Source: Lentzea jiangxiensis
GTDB taxonomy: Bacteria; Actinomycetota; Actinomycetes; Mycobacteriales; Pseudonocardiaceae
Direction of reading: 5' to 3'
DNA: 64,000 bases
Assembly (NCBI RefSeq): GCF_900104175.1
Contig: NZ_FNIX01000001.1
Location: forward strand, 1,129,975-1,193,974
Positions 1 to 8,731 of the stretch are shown piece by piece. Made by a program: the position numbers and the translations under genes. Every line of letters starts with the position of its first letter. The first letter of the stretch is position 1. Under the pieces are notes generated by a model. It made no database searches, had not been told where the DNA came from, and saw only the letters and a list, made by a program, of their open reading frames with translations.

Positions 1-1208
1 TCGAACCAGGTCATCGCCTCCGCCCTGTCCGCGAACTCCACGGGTTCCGGCACTGGCGGCAGCAGCCGGGTGAAGCCGGCCCGCAACCGCGCCTCGGCGC
101 CGTCGGCGTGCCGCAGGTACCAGTCGAACACCGCTCGCCGGTCCGCGGCGGTGGCCCGTTCGTCGGCGTAGAGGCGCAGCAGATCGTGCAACTGGTAGCG
201 GTCGCCGGTGCGCTGCACCAGGTTCGCCGCGACCAGGTCGTCCACGGCCGGACCGGCCAGACCGGGCGGGACGTCGGGACCGGGCACGGCGCCGAGGAAG
301 TCGAACGTCCGGCGTGCCCTCGACGAGAGCTTGCGGTACGAGAGGTCGAACGCCGCCCGCACCGCCGTGTCGTCTTCTTCGATCTCCAACGCTTCGAGCC
401 GGTGTTCGCGCAGCTCCGCGACGTAGTCCGGCAGGTGCCGGCCGGCGAGGTTCGCCCCGGCGATCCGCAACGCCAGCGGCAGCCGCGCGCACAGCCGGAC
501 CAGCTCGCCGGTGTCGCCCTCGACCCGCATGCCCTCCAGCAGCTCGCGTGCTTCCCGTTCCGCCAGCACACCGATCTTGACCTGTGCGAACTGCGGCAGG
601 TCCTGGCGGCTCGTGACCAGCGCGGCGCACCCCGGCGTGGCCGGGAGCAGGGGCGCGATCACCTCGGCGGTGGCGTTGTCGAGCACGACCAGCACCCGCC
701 GGCCCCGCAGCAGCTCGCGGTAGTCGTCGTCCGGCCCGCCGCCGAGCGCCTTCACGAACCGCGCCTGCGCCTGCTCGACGGTCGTCGACGGACCGGTGGA
801 GAAGCCGCGCAGGTCCACGTACAGCTGACCGTCGGGGAACCTCCCGCGCAGCCGGTGCGCCTCGCGGATCGCGAGCGCGGTCTTGCCGACACCGGGCAGG
901 CCGGTGATCGCCCGCACCGGGGCGTCGAGCAGCTCCAGCCGCGCCAGCTCCTCCTCCCTGCCGACGAAGTCGGGCAGGTCGGCGGGCAGCTGGCACGGCG
1001 CGGGCGGGCGCGGCACGAGCCGGTACCCCGTCGGTTCGGTGATCACCTGCTCCGTGGCGCGGAGTCTGCTGACCAGCGTGCGCAGCGCCGCCCGGGGGTG
1101 CTTCGGCGGTTCGGCCGGCCAGACCCGCGCCGCCAGCACGTCGAACGGGACGGGGTCACCGGGACGCTCGGCCAGCGCGTCGCGCAGGGCCCGCAGTCGA
1201 TCCACCAC
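1..1208 (-). CDS. AfsR-like NB-ARC transcriptional regulator, C-terminus beyond the window
   Basis: About 402 codons are present and the frame runs open off the left edge. Residues 1-68 resemble the second half of an OmpR/SARP-type winged helix (ending in a TGYRL hairpin). An NB-ARC/STAND ATPase follows directly, with Walker A GLPGVGKT at about residues 103-110, a Walker B-like VLVVLDNA, an LVTSR sensor stretch and an LPLAL motif. AfsR/SARP proteins normally have a full winged helix plus a BTAD domain before NB-ARC; here the front of the helix and the whole BTAD are absent. The family uses ATP-driven oligomerisation to activate secondary-metabolism or morphological genes, and the missing part probably carries TPR repeats. 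The start is one of two consecutive GTG codons (1208 or 1205) with no clear ribosome binding site, so the N-terminus is uncertain. Target genes cannot be told from the sequence. Confidence 0.8.
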   Translation of the reverse strand, partial: MVDRLRALRDALAERPGDPVPFDVLAARVWPAEPPKHPRAALRTLVSRLRATEQVITEPTGYRLVPRPPAPCQLPADLPDFVGREEELARLELLDAPVRAITGLPGVGKTALAIREAHRLRGRFPDGQLYVDLRGFSTGPSTTVEQAQARFVKALGGGPDDDYRELLRGRRVLVVLDNATAEVIAPLLPATPGCAALVTSRQDLPQFAQVKIGVLAEREARELLEGMRVEGDTGELVRLCARLPLALRIAGANLAGRHLPDYVAELREHRLEALEIEEDDTAVRAAFDLSYRKLSSRARRTFDFLGAVPGPDVPPGLAGPAVDDLVAANLVQRTGDRYQLHDLLRLYADERATAADRRAVFDWYLRHADGAEARLRAGFTRLLPPVPEPVEFADRAEAMTWF

Positions 1209-1260
1209 GTGATCGATCGTAGGGAAGTCGTGCCGGGAGGCGCGCCGCTCCCGAGATCGC

Positions 1261-1869
1261 CTAGACCACTAGGCCCACGGACATGGTCAGGAAGACCGCG
1301 GCGCAGACCGCGTCCAGCGCCGTCGTGACACCGGGGCGCTTCAGCCGTCCGGCGACGCGCGACGCCGCCAGCACGATCATCAGCTCCCAGACGGCCGCCA
1401 AACCGAGGAACAGCGCCGCCAGCATCGCGAGCTGCGGTGCCGGTTCACCCGATCCGATGAACTGCGGCAGGAACGCCAGCGAGAACAGGATCATCTTCGG
1501 GTTCGTGATGTTGGTCAGGAAGCCCTGCCGGAACGGCCGGTCGCCGACGACCTCCTCCGGCTCGCCGCCGGAGCGCCTGAGCAGACCGCGCGTGATGGAA
1601 ACGGCCAGGTAGAGCAGGTAGCCGGCGCCGATCCAGCGCAGCGCGATGAGCACCATCGGGTACTGCGCGAGCACCACGCCGAGACCCGAGATGACCAGCG
1701 CCACCTGGACCGCCGCGGCCGTGTGGATGCCGCCCAGCGCGAGCAGTCCGGCGCGGGTGCCGGAGCGCAGTGACGTGCGCAGCAACAGGAACGCGTCAAC
1801 ACCGGGGGTCACGATGACGACCGCGCACGCGATGAGAAAGGCCGGAACCTGGCCGAAGTCGAACAACAC
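1261..1869 (-). CDS. LysE/RhtB family amino-acid exporter
   Basis: This 202-residue membrane protein has the LysE/RhtB signature near its N-terminus (VTPGVDAFLLLRTSLRSG), the LTNITNPK motif in the middle, and about six hydrophobic segments. The family exports amino acids or homoserine-lactone-like compounds driven by proton motive force; the substrate is not predictable. The GTG at 1869 is preferred because it follows GGGGG at a suitable distance and gives the family's usual length. A GTG at 1896 would add nine residues but has no ribosome binding site and abuts an inverted repeat. It lies divergent from the serine protease gene. Confidence 0.85.
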   Translation of the reverse strand: MLFDFGQVPAFLIACAVVIVTPGVDAFLLLRTSLRSGTRAGLLALGGIHTAAAVQVALVISGLGVVLAQYPMVLIALRWIGAGYLLYLAVSITRGLLRRSGGEPEEVVGDRPFRQGFLTNITNPKMILFSLAFLPQFIGSGEPAPQLAMLAALFLGLAAVWELMIVLAASRVAGRLKRPGVTTALDAVCAAVFLTMSVGLVV

Positions 1870-1898
1870 CGTACATACCCCCGTGATCTGCGCCACTA

Positions 1899-1915
1899 GC
1901 CGTAAAATCTACGGC
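1899..1915. promoter_or_regulatory. Inverted repeat upstream of the LysE gene, possible operator
   Basis: GCCGTA and TACGGC form a perfect six-base inverted repeat with a five-base AT-rich spacer, just upstream of the exporter in the space shared with the divergent protease. LysE-type exporters are often controlled by LysR- or Lrp-type regulators, but no such gene is adjacent, so the operator role is inferred. Confidence 0.35.
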
Positions 1916-2017
1916 CAGCCGGGACACTAACACGAGAATCTCCGGTTTTGACGCCGTCCCAGCGCCATCGCTACGGTTGGTGACCGATCGTCCACCTGGC
2001 GCAACGAGGAGTGGTCC

Positions 2018-2752
2018 GTGAGGGGTAAGCGGTGTGCCGTGCTGATGGCGGTGATCGCGCTGGTCAACGGCGCCACGACCGCCGATGCGATCGTCGGGGG
2101 GACACCCGCGCGGGTGGCGGACACCCCGTGGGTTGTGGCGATCACCACCACGGACGGTCAGCTGATCTGCGGCGGTGCGCTCGTCGCCCCGGACAAGGTC
2201 GTGACGGCCGCCCACTGCGTCACCGCGAAGGGCGTCGTCGGCGAGAACCAGCGCCCGGCGGAGCAGTTGCGCGTGGTCGCCGGCCGCACCGACCTGAAGG
2301 GGGAACAGGAGGGCGTCGAGGCGGCGGTCGCGAGCGTGTGGCGCCACCCCGACTACCGCGAGGTCACGAAGGGCGACGACGTGGCGGTGCTGACGCTCGC
2401 CCGCACCGTGCCGTACCGGACGATCGCGCTCGGCGAGCGCGGGGACGACGGCGTCGTGCTGGGCTGGGGCCGCACGTCCGAGAACTCCGCGCCCGCGATG
2501 TCGTTGCGCCAGGTGACGGTGCCGGTGCTGTCCGACCAGGAGTGCCTGCTCAAGGAACCGGCCTACCGGCAGGGCGCGATGCTGTGCGCCGGGCGGGGTG
2601 GCCGCGACGCGTGCACCGGCGACTCGGGCGGACCGCTCGTGGTGCGCGGCAGGCTCGCGGGCGTCGTGTCGTTCGGCCGCGGCTGCGCCCGTCCCGACGA
2701 GCCCGGTGTCTACACCAGGCTGGCTCACTACCGGCAGGCGCTGGGCTTCTGA
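2018..2752 (+). CDS. Secreted trypsin-like serine protease (S1 family)
   Basis: A 244-residue chymotrypsin-fold protease. A signal peptide (about residues 1-24) leads almost directly into the mature N-terminus IVGG, so little or no activation peptide is left. The catalytic triad is visible: His in TAAHCV, Asp in DDVAVL and Ser in GDSGGP, with an Asp six residues before the Ser (DACTGDSGG) indicating trypsin-like specificity for Arg/Lys. Three cysteine pairs are plausible (CGG, AHC, C near the active Ser). The GTG start at 2018 sits eight bases after GAGGAG. It resembles the second protease at 14044 but is clearly diverged. The acetyltransferase gene begins 13 bases after its stop. Confidence 0.92.
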   Translation: MRGKRCAVLMAVIALVNGATTADAIVGGTPARVADTPWVVAITTTDGQLICGGALVAPDKVVTAAHCVTAKGVVGENQRPAEQLRVVAGRTDLKGEQEGVEAAVASVWRHPDYREVTKGDDVAVLTLARTVPYRTIALGERGDDGVVLGWGRTSENSAPAMSLRQVTVPVLSDQECLLKEPAYRQGAMLCAGRGGRDACTGDSGGPLVVRGRLAGVVSFGRGCARPDEPGVYTRLAHYRQALGF

Positions 2753-2765
2753 TATCCAAGGTTCG

Positions 2766-3224
2766 GTGCGAACCACACAGTTTCCGGCCACCCTGCGCCG
2801 CCAGTGGGGACTCGACCTGAGCCCCGCCCAGCTCTACGCGATCCTGCGGCTGCGCCAGGACGTCTTCGTCGTCGAGCAGAGCTGCGTCTACGCCGACGTG
2901 GACGGGCGTGACCTCGACCAGGGCACACGGCACTTCTGGCTGGAGGCAGAGGGGTCGCACGACCCGCTCGCGTACCTCAGGCTCCTGGAGGAGCCCGACG
3001 GCACGTTCCGCATCGGACGAGTCGCCACCGCGCGCATGGCCCGCGGCCGTGGCTACAGCCGTCGCCTCATGCAGGCCGCGCTCGTGGACGTGGGCACCAC
3101 GCCGTGCGTGCTCGACGCGCAGACGTACGTCGCGGACTTCTACGCGTCGTTCGGGTTCGTCGCCGAGGGCGCCGAGTTCATGGACGACGGGATCCCACAC
3201 CTGCGGATGCGGCGCTCTCCCTGA
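2766..3224 (+). CDS. ElaA-type GNAT N-acetyltransferase
   Basis: A 152-residue protein matching the ElaA subgroup of GNAT acetyltransferases. The N-terminal half has the typical LRQDVFVVEQSCVYADVDG segment. The acetyl-CoA pyrophosphate-binding stretch is RVATARMARGRGYSRRLM, followed by the family's usual ending on FGFV, GAEF and a DGIPHLRM tail. The substrate is unknown for the family. The GTG at 2766 gives the normal length; the frame stays open further upstream but that part overlaps the protease. Its last 47 bases overlap the 3' end of bioF on the other strand. Confidence 0.85.
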   Translation: MRTTQFPATLRRQWGLDLSPAQLYAILRLRQDVFVVEQSCVYADVDGRDLDQGTRHFWLEAEGSHDPLAYLRLLEEPDGTFRIGRVATARMARGRGYSRRLMQAALVDVGTTPCVLDAQTYVADFYASFGFVAEGAEFMDDGIPHLRMRRSP

Positions 3225-4371
3225 TCACGCGCACCGCGCGCTCGATCTCGGCCTCGGTCAGGTCGGCGCGCGCGGTGAGCCGCAACCTGCTGACGCCGTC
3301 CGGCACCGACGGCGGCCGGAAGCAGCCGACGACCACGCCGCTCGCCCGGCAGTTCTCGGCCCACTGGAACGCCTGCTCCGGGCTCGGCGCCCGCACGCTC
3401 ACGACGGCGGCGGTGGGCGTGCTGACCTGGAAACCGGCCTCCTTCAGGCGGTTGCTCAGGTCGTGCGCCACCGTCAGCGCCCGTTCGGGGCGGTCCGGCT
3501 CCTCGCGCAGGATCCTGATCGCGGTCAGGGCCGCCGCCGCGCTGCTGGGCGCGAGACCGGTGTCGAAGATGAACGTCCGCGCGGTGTCGATCAAGTGCCT
3601 GATCACCCGGCTCGGGCCGAGCACGGCACCGCCCATCGCGCCGAGCGACTTGCTCAGCGTCAGCGTGGTGACCACGTCCGGCGCCTTGATGATCCCCGCC
3701 TCGGCGACCGCGCCGCGGCCGCCCGGTCCGACGACACCCAGGCCGTGCGCGTCGTCGACGACCAGCGCCGCCCCGGTCGCGCGGCAGGCCTCGTGCAGCT
3801 CGTTCAGCGGGGCGATGTCGCCGTCGACGCTGAACACCGAGTCCGTGACGACGATCGCGCGCCGCTTGCCCCGCGTCTCGAGCGCGTGCCGGACCTTGCC
3901 CACGTCGCAGTGGTCCGCGACGACGACGTCGGCCTTCGACAGGCGCGTGCCGTCGATCAGCGACGCGTGGATGTGCTGGTCCGCCACGATCGCCGTGCCG
4001 GGACCGGTCAGCGCCGTGACCGCGCCGAGGTTCGCCATGTAGCCGCTGCTGAACACCAGCGCCGACTGCGCGCCGCAGAAGTTCGCGAGCTCGTACTCCA
4101 GCTCGTTGTGCAGCTCCGTCGAGCCGGTGACGAGACGCGAGCCCGTCGAGCCCGCACCCCACTTCAGCGTGGCGGCGGCCGCGGCACCCGCGACGCGCTT
4201 GTCCCTGGCGAGGCCGAGGTAGTCGTTGCTCGCGAGGTCGAGGTCCGTCGAGTCCGCCGTGCGCGGCCTCACGCGCCGGGTCAGACCCGCCTTGGACCGC
4301 GCCTCGGAGCGGACGTCGATCCAGTCGAACGTCGACTCACCGCCACTGGACACTGCCTCGGTTGTGCTCAC
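3178..4371 (-). CDS. bioF: 8-amino-7-oxononanoate synthase-like PLP enzyme
   Basis: A 397-residue alpha-oxoamine synthase. BioF condenses pimeloyl-ACP/CoA with L-alanine to give 8-amino-7-oxononanoate, the first committed step of biotin ring formation. Visible landmarks are LDLASNDYLGL near the N-terminus, GSTGSRLVTGSTELHNELE, the PLP Asp in VVDDAHGLGVVG and the Schiff-base Lys in TLTLSKSLGAMGG. The GTG at 4371 gives the family length. No bioA, bioB or bioD is in the window, so a relative such as a polyketide-tailoring oxoamine synthase cannot be excluded. It is divergent from the P450 with only 34 bases between the starts. It converges on the ElaA-like gene with a 47-base antiparallel overlap. 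Confidence 0.85.
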   Translation of the reverse strand: MSTTEAVSSGGESTFDWIDVRSEARSKAGLTRRVRPRTADSTDLDLASNDYLGLARDKRVAGAAAAATLKWGAGSTGSRLVTGSTELHNELEYELANFCGAQSALVFSSGYMANLGAVTALTGPGTAIVADQHIHASLIDGTRLSKADVVVADHCDVGKVRHALETRGKRRAIVVTDSVFSVDGDIAPLNELHEACRATGAALVVDDAHGLGVVGPGGRGAVAEAGIIKAPDVVTTLTLSKSLGAMGGAVLGPSRVIRHLIDTARTFIFDTGLAPSSAAAALTAIRILREEPDRPERALTVAHDLSNRLKEAGFQVSTPTAAVVSVRAPSPEQAFQWAENCRASGVVVGCFRPPSVPDGVSRLRLTARADLTEAEIERAVRVIRESAASAGVGSRRP

Positions 4372-4405
4372 GGTCACCGCCTGAGTCTCCCATCCGCCGA
4401 CTAGC

Positions 4406-5476
4406 GTGCCGCTCGTGGACCTGTTCACCTTCACGCGCGCCGAACTCACCTCACCGGTGCAGTTCGCCGGCGGACGCTGGGTGGTGTCCGCGTACGACGA
4501 CGTGCGTGCCGTGCTGGCCGACCCGGTCACGTTCCTGCCCGACAACGCGCTGACCGCCGTCACCCCGGTCGCCCCCGCCGCGCTGCGGTCCCTGGTGAGG
4601 GCCCGCTTCTCGCTGCCGCCGACGCTCGCGAACAACAGCTCCGCGTCCCACACCCGCCTGCGCAAGCTGGTGGCGTCGTTCTTCACGCCGGCCCGCGTCG
4701 CCGCTGCGGAGCCTCGCATCCGGTCCCTGGTTTGGGAACGGCTGGGTGGCACGGATCTCGTGCGCGACCTCGCGTGGGACCTGCCCGCGATCGTGCTGAT
4801 GGACCTCCTGGGTTGTCCGAATGTTGACATTCCGACGTTGAAGCGGTGGAGCTCCGGCTCGCTGGAGTTCTTCTGGGGCGACATCACCCGCGAACGGCAG
4901 CTGGAGCTGGTCGACGACGTCGGCGACTTCCACCAGTGGCTGGTCAAGCGCTACCACGCGCGCGACGGCGAGCTGTTCCGCGCGCTGGCCGACGCCGGGA
5001 TCTCCGTCGAGGACTCCGCGGGCCTGTGCTACTTCCTGCTGATCGCGGGTCAGGAGACGACGACCCAGCTGCTGTCCACGGCGTTGCGCCGCGCTCTGCG
5101 GGACCGCGAGCTGTGGGCGCGGCTGCCGTTGCCCGGTGTCGCGGAGGAGTTCGTCGAGGACGTGCTGCGCACCGAGACGCCCGTGGTGACGTGGCGGCGG
5201 CTGACCGCGCGGGAGGTGGTGCTGTCCGGGGTGCGCGTGCCCGCCGGTGCCGAGCTCGTGTTGTTGTTGCGCGGCAAGGAGACCGATCCGCGGCACCTGG
5301 CCTTCGGCTACGGCAGGCACTTCTGCCTCGGCGCCGGGCTGGCCCGGCTGGAGGCCGCGGTGACGCTGCGGACGGTGGCCGAGCACGAGCCCTCGCTGCA
5401 CCTCACCGGGCCTGGTCCGGACTGGCTGAACCTGCTGTCGTTCCGCGCGCCGCGGTCGGTCACGGTCGCGCGATGA
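4406..5476 (+). CDS. Cytochrome P450, short and motif-deviant
   Basis: At 356 residues this is about 40 shorter than a typical bacterial P450. The oxygen-binding I-helix motif AGQETT and the heme-thiolate loop FGYGRHFCLGAGLAR are intact. In the K helix the near-invariant Glu of ExxR reads Asp (DVLR). Between the beta strand LLLLRGKE and HLAFG the usual meander segment (NRDP-x-FPDPD-x-F) is missing, leaving only TDPR. The partner redox proteins are not encoded nearby. The divergent neighbour is bioF, recalling BioI, the P450 that makes pimeloyl-ACP in Bacillus, but a biotin role is only inference. GTG at 4406 or 4415 could start it. Confidence 0.85.
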   Translation: MPLVDLFTFTRAELTSPVQFAGGRWVVSAYDDVRAVLADPVTFLPDNALTAVTPVAPAALRSLVRARFSLPPTLANNSSASHTRLRKLVASFFTPARVAAAEPRIRSLVWERLGGTDLVRDLAWDLPAIVLMDLLGCPNVDIPTLKRWSSGSLEFFWGDITRERQLELVDDVGDFHQWLVKRYHARDGELFRALADAGISVEDSAGLCYFLLIAGQETTTQLLSTALRRALRDRELWARLPLPGVAEEFVEDVLRTETPVVTWRRLTAREVVLSGVRVPAGAELVLLLRGKETDPRHLAFGYGRHFCLGAGLARLEAAVTLRTVAEHEPSLHLTGPGPDWLNLLSFRAPRSVTVAR

Positions 5477-5600
5477 GCTCGCCCCTCGTGGTGCGGGCTT
5501 CGAGCGCCCGGTGCGCCTCGGCGATCTCGTCGAGCCGGTGGACGTCGCCGAGCACATCGAGTTCCTGCTGGACCAGGGCATGACCGCCGACGAGATCCGG
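5460..5600 (-). pseudogene. Remnant of a zinc-type quinone oxidoreductase C-terminus
   Basis: Read on the minus strand, the last about 40 codons before the stop at 5460 look like the end of an MDR-family quinone oxidoreductase: a hydrophobic strand, then HRLDEIAEAHRALEARTTRG and ELIARP. No upstream catalytic or NADPH-binding part is present, so this is a fragment. The opposite strand over the same codon boundaries also reads as protein-like (MTADEIRADVISLADTL, stop at 5645), so the strand assignment is not certain. No intact gene occupies the 176 bases between the P450 and the aldolase. Confidence 0.45.
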
Positions 5601-5652
5601 GCGGACGTCATCTCTCTCGCGGACACTCTCGCGACTGAGGTTTGATGCTGGG

Positions 5653-6615
5653 GTGCTGAACCGCCAACTCTCCGGAATCCGCAAGAAGACGCTGCTGGAA
5701 AGCCTCGGCCCCGTGCCGGACGTCGACCCCGACCGGTACGGCGACGGCGGCCCGGTGGAGGCGCTGGAGAAGCGGGTCGCGCAGTTGCTGGGCACCGAGG
5801 CGGCGCTGTTCGTGCCCACCGGCACCATGGCGCAGCAGATCGCGCTGCGCTGCTGGGCCGACCGCACCCACAACCCGATCGTGGCGATGCACCCGCGGGC
5901 GCACCCGTTGAACCACGAGGACGACGCGCTGACCGTGCTGTCCGGCCTGCGCCCGGTCAAGGTGCGCGACTCCGAGGTGGGCTCCTGCCCCGAGCCGTAC
6001 GGGACGCTGCTGCTGGAGGTGCCGGACCGCGAGGCCGGGTTCGTCCTGCCGACCTGGGACGAGCTGACCTCGCTCGTGGACCTGGCACGGGAACGGGACG
6101 CCGTCGTGCACCTCGACGGCGCACGGCTGTGGGAGAGCACGTACGGCCTCGGCAAGCCGCTGCCCGAGATCGCGGGCCTGTTCGACTCGGTCTACGTGTC
6201 GTTCTACAAGTCGCTCGAAGGCGTCTCGGGCGCGGCGCTCGCGGGTTCTCAGGACTTCGTCGACCAGGCGCGCGTCTGGCGGCACCGGTACGGCGGCATG
6301 CTGTTCCAGCAGTGGCCCGCCGCCCTGTCGGCGTTGCACGGCCTCGACACCGTGCTGCCCCGGCTGGGCCGGTACGTCGAGCACGCCAAGGTCGTGGCCG
6401 CAGCCATGGACCTGCCCGAACCGCACACCCACCAGTTCGCGCTGCACCTGCCGGGCGACCCGGCGCGGCTGACCGAGGTGAGCGGGTCGTTCCTCGGCGG
6501 GTTCTGGCGGGACGGGACGCTCGCCAAGACGGAGATCACGGTGGCGGAGCCCGCGCTGGAGTGGACGGCCGACGAGGTCCGGGAGGCCTGGGCGGAGTTC
6601 CGGAGCATGATCTAG
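5653..6615 (+). CDS. Threonine-aldolase-like PLP-dependent enzyme (beta-eliminating lyase family)
   Basis: A 320-residue fold-type I PLP enzyme resembling low-specificity L-threonine aldolases, which cleave threonine or allo-threonine to glycine and acetaldehyde. Landmarks are YGDGGPVEALE and FVPTGTMAQQIAL at the N-terminus, the PLP-stacking His region (MHPRAHPLNHE), the HLDGARLWES segment with the PLP-contacting Asp, and the Schiff-base Lys in VSFYKSLEG. The GTG start at 5653 has only a weak ribosome binding site. The gene stands alone before the cobalamin riboswitch; nothing nearby names its true substrate. Confidence 0.8.
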   Translation: MLNRQLSGIRKKTLLESLGPVPDVDPDRYGDGGPVEALEKRVAQLLGTEAALFVPTGTMAQQIALRCWADRTHNPIVAMHPRAHPLNHEDDALTVLSGLRPVKVRDSEVGSCPEPYGTLLLEVPDREAGFVLPTWDELTSLVDLARERDAVVHLDGARLWESTYGLGKPLPEIAGLFDSVYVSFYKSLEGVSGAALAGSQDFVDQARVWRHRYGGMLFQQWPAALSALHGLDTVLPRLGRYVEHAKVVAAAMDLPEPHTHQFALHLPGDPARLTEVSGSFLGGFWRDGTLAKTEITVAEPALEWTADEVREAWAEFRSMI

Positions 6616-6654
6616 GGCGACGTCGCTCACCTGGCTGTTGGACCCGGCGGCGCG

Positions 6655-6775
6655 AAGTGCGACGATGCCGGGGCTGTGAGGGGAGTGCGAGGAAGCCGGT
6701 GCGAATCCGGCGCCGTCCCGCGACTGTGACCGGCCCGGCAGGGTCGGGAGTCAGGAACTCATCCCCCTCTTCACC
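6655..6775 (+). ncRNA. Cobalamin (AdoCbl) riboswitch
   Basis: The conserved core of the B12 riboswitch is readable: GAGGAAGCCGGTGCGAATCC (B12 box region, 6689-6708), the following GGCGCCGTCCCGCGACTGTGA element and the downstream GGGAGTCAGGA. It lies 42 bases upstream of the chelatase start in the same direction, so B12 probably represses the whole cob unit. The expression platform between the core and AGGAAGG has no clear T-tract, suggesting translational control. The 5' boundary is approximate. Confidence 0.9.
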
Positions 6776-6816
6776 TGACCGCGGGCGTGGACACCCGAGG
6801 AAGGACTTCACCGAGC

Positions 6817-8721
6817 ATGTTCCCCTTTTCGGCTGTCGTCGGACATGACGACCTCCGGCTTGCCCTGCTGCTCAACGCCGTTCACCCCGGCATCGGCGGC
6901 GTTCTCGTCCGAGGCGAGAAGGGGACCGCGAAGTCGACGATCGTGCGTGCCCTCGCCGCGCTCCTGCCCGACCTGGAGGTGTCGGCGCACTGCCGCTTCG
7001 GGTGCGTGCCCGGCAGCGCGGACTGCCCCGACGCGCCGCACGAGGGCGTGGAGCGGCGGCGCGCGAAGCTCGTCGAGCTGCCCGTCGGCGCCACCGAGGA
7101 CCGGCTGGTCGGGTCGCTCGACCTCGAGAAGGCGCTGACCCAGGGCGTGCGGGCGTTCCAGCCCGGGCTGCTGGCGGCGGCGCACCGGGGTGTGCTCTAC
7201 GTCGACGAGGTCAACCTGCTGCACGACCACCTGGTCGACCTGCTGCTCGACGCCGCCGCGATGGGACGCGCGCACGTCGAGCGCGAGGGCGTGTCGGTCT
7301 CGCACCCGTCGCAGTTCCTGCTGGTCGGCACCATGAACCCCGAGGAGGGCGAGCTGCGGCCGCAGCTGCTCGACCGGTTCGGGCTGACGGTGGCGGTGAA
7401 GGCGGCGCGGGACGTCGGCGTGCGCACCGAGGTCATCCGGCGCCGGCTCTCCTACGAGGCGGACCCGGTGGGGTTCGCGCGGAAGTGGGAGGACGAGGAC
7501 GTCCGGCTGCGGCAGCGGATCGCCGACGCGCGGCACAAGCTGCCCGCGGTGTCCCTCCCGGACGGTGAGCTGCGCCGGATCGCCGCCGTCTGCGCGGCTT
7601 TCGAGGTCGACGGCATGCGCGCGGACCTCGTGGTCGCCCGTGCCGCCACGGCCCACGCGGCGTGGCGGGGCGCCGAGCAGGTCGAGGAGCAGGACGTCGA
7701 GATCGCGGTCCGGCTCGCGCTGCCGCACCGGCGTCGCCGCGACCCGTTCGACGAGCCCGGCATCGAGGAGCAGCAACTCGAGGACGCCATGCGCCAAGCG
7801 GCCGAGCACGCGGAGGACCCCGGGGAGGGGCCGGACGACGACGGGCCGGGTGGTGGCGAGCTGCCCGAACCGCAGGAAGGCCCGAAGGGCGGCGGGAACG
7901 CGCCCGGCGACCGTCCGGCACCGGAGCCCGCGCCCGCGTTCAAGGCGCGGCTGCTCGAGGTGCCCGGAGTGGGGGAAGGCGCGCCCGGCAAGCGTTCCAG
8001 GGCACGCGCCCGCACGGGCCGGGTCGTGCGTTCGTCCACAGTGGACGGCAGTGGGCTGCACCTGGTCGACACGCTCACGAACGCGGCGCCGCACCAGCGG
8101 GCCCGCGGCCGCAGCGGACCGGGACTGCTGCTGACGGCCGCCGACCTCCGCAAGGCGGTCAGGGAGGGCAAGGAGTCGAACCTCGTCCTGTTCGTCGTCG
8201 ACGCCTCCGGTTCGATGGCGGCGCAGAAGCGGATGTCGGCGGTCAGCGGCGCGGTGATCTCGTTGCTGCGCGACGCCTACCAGCGCCGGGACAAGGTCGG
8301 CGTGGTCACGTTCCGCGGCAGCCAGGCCGAGGTCGCGCTGCCTCCGACGACTTCCGTGGACGCGGCGGCGACGCGGCTCAAGAAGATGCGCACCGGAGGG
8401 CGGACCCCGCTCGCGGACGGCCTGCTGAAGGCCCACCGGGTGCTGGAGGTCGAACGGCTGAGGGACCCGCGCAAGCGCCCGCTCGTGGTGTTGCTGACCG
8501 ACGGGCGCGCCACGTCGTCCGGGCTCGGCGGTGATCCGGCCAAGGACGCGCTCAAGGCCGCCGGCCTGCTGGAGCAGACCGCTGTCGTCGTCGTGGACTG
8601 CGAACAGGGGCACGTCCGCCTCGGGCTCGCCCAGAAGATCGCCGAGGCGCTGCAGGGCACCTGCGTGCGACTCGAACAGCTGTCCGCCGACCACCTCGCC
8701 GGCGTCGTCCGGGCCGCATAA
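6817..8721 (+). CDS. Fused AAA+/VWA chelatase subunit of cobalamin synthesis (ChlI/ChlD-like)
   Basis: A 634-residue protein joining an AAA+ motor and a VWA domain, as in the putative cobaltochelatase partner of CobN in actinobacteria. Walker [10 protein letters not shown] is at residues 33-41, Walker B is in LYVDEVNLL, and an acidic, Pro/Gly-rich linker spans about 330-400. The VWA metal-ion site DASGSMA is near residue 461, followed by the TPLADG and LLTDGRAT motifs. It would drive ATP-dependent insertion of cobalt (or magnesium) by a large CobN/ChlH subunit, which is not in this window. ATG 6817 follows AGGAAGG; an upstream GTG in frame is less likely because it lies in the riboswitch platform. 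cobO follows after 10 bases. Confidence 0.9.
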   Translation: MFPFSAVVGHDDLRLALLLNAVHPGIGGVLVRGEKGTAKSTIVRALAALLPDLEVSAHCRFGCVPGSADCPDAPHEGVERRRAKLVELPVGATEDRLVGSLDLEKALTQGVRAFQPGLLAAAHRGVLYVDEVNLLHDHLVDLLLDAAAMGRAHVEREGVSVSHPSQFLLVGTMNPEEGELRPQLLDRFGLTVAVKAARDVGVRTEVIRRRLSYEADPVGFARKWEDEDVRLRQRIADARHKLPAVSLPDGELRRIAAVCAAFEVDGMRADLVVARAATAHAAWRGAEQVEEQDVEIAVRLALPHRRRRDPFDEPGIEEQQLEDAMRQAAEHAEDPGEGPDDDGPGGGELPEPQEGPKGGGNAPGDRPAPEPAPAFKARLLEVPGVGEGAPGKRSRARARTGRVVRSSTVDGSGLHLVDTLTNAAPHQRARGRSGPGLLLTAADLRKAVREGKESNLVLFVVDASGSMAAQKRMSAVSGAVISLLRDAYQRRDKVGVVTFRGSQAEVALPPTTSVDAAATRLKKMRTGGRTPLADGLLKAHRVLEVERLRDPRKRPLVVLLTDGRATSSGLGGDPAKDALKAAGLLEQTAVVVVDCEQGHVRLGLAQKIAEALQGTCVRLEQLSADHLAGVVRAA

Positions 8722-8731
8722 GGAGATCCCG

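Noticed and set aside
2598..2765. Upstream start for the ElaA-type gene
   Set aside because: It lies inside the protease gene and adds sequence without family similarity.
4372..4947. N-terminal extension of bioF to 4947
   Set aside because: It would cross the divergent P450, adds Ser/Thr/Arg-rich sequence and exceeds the family length.
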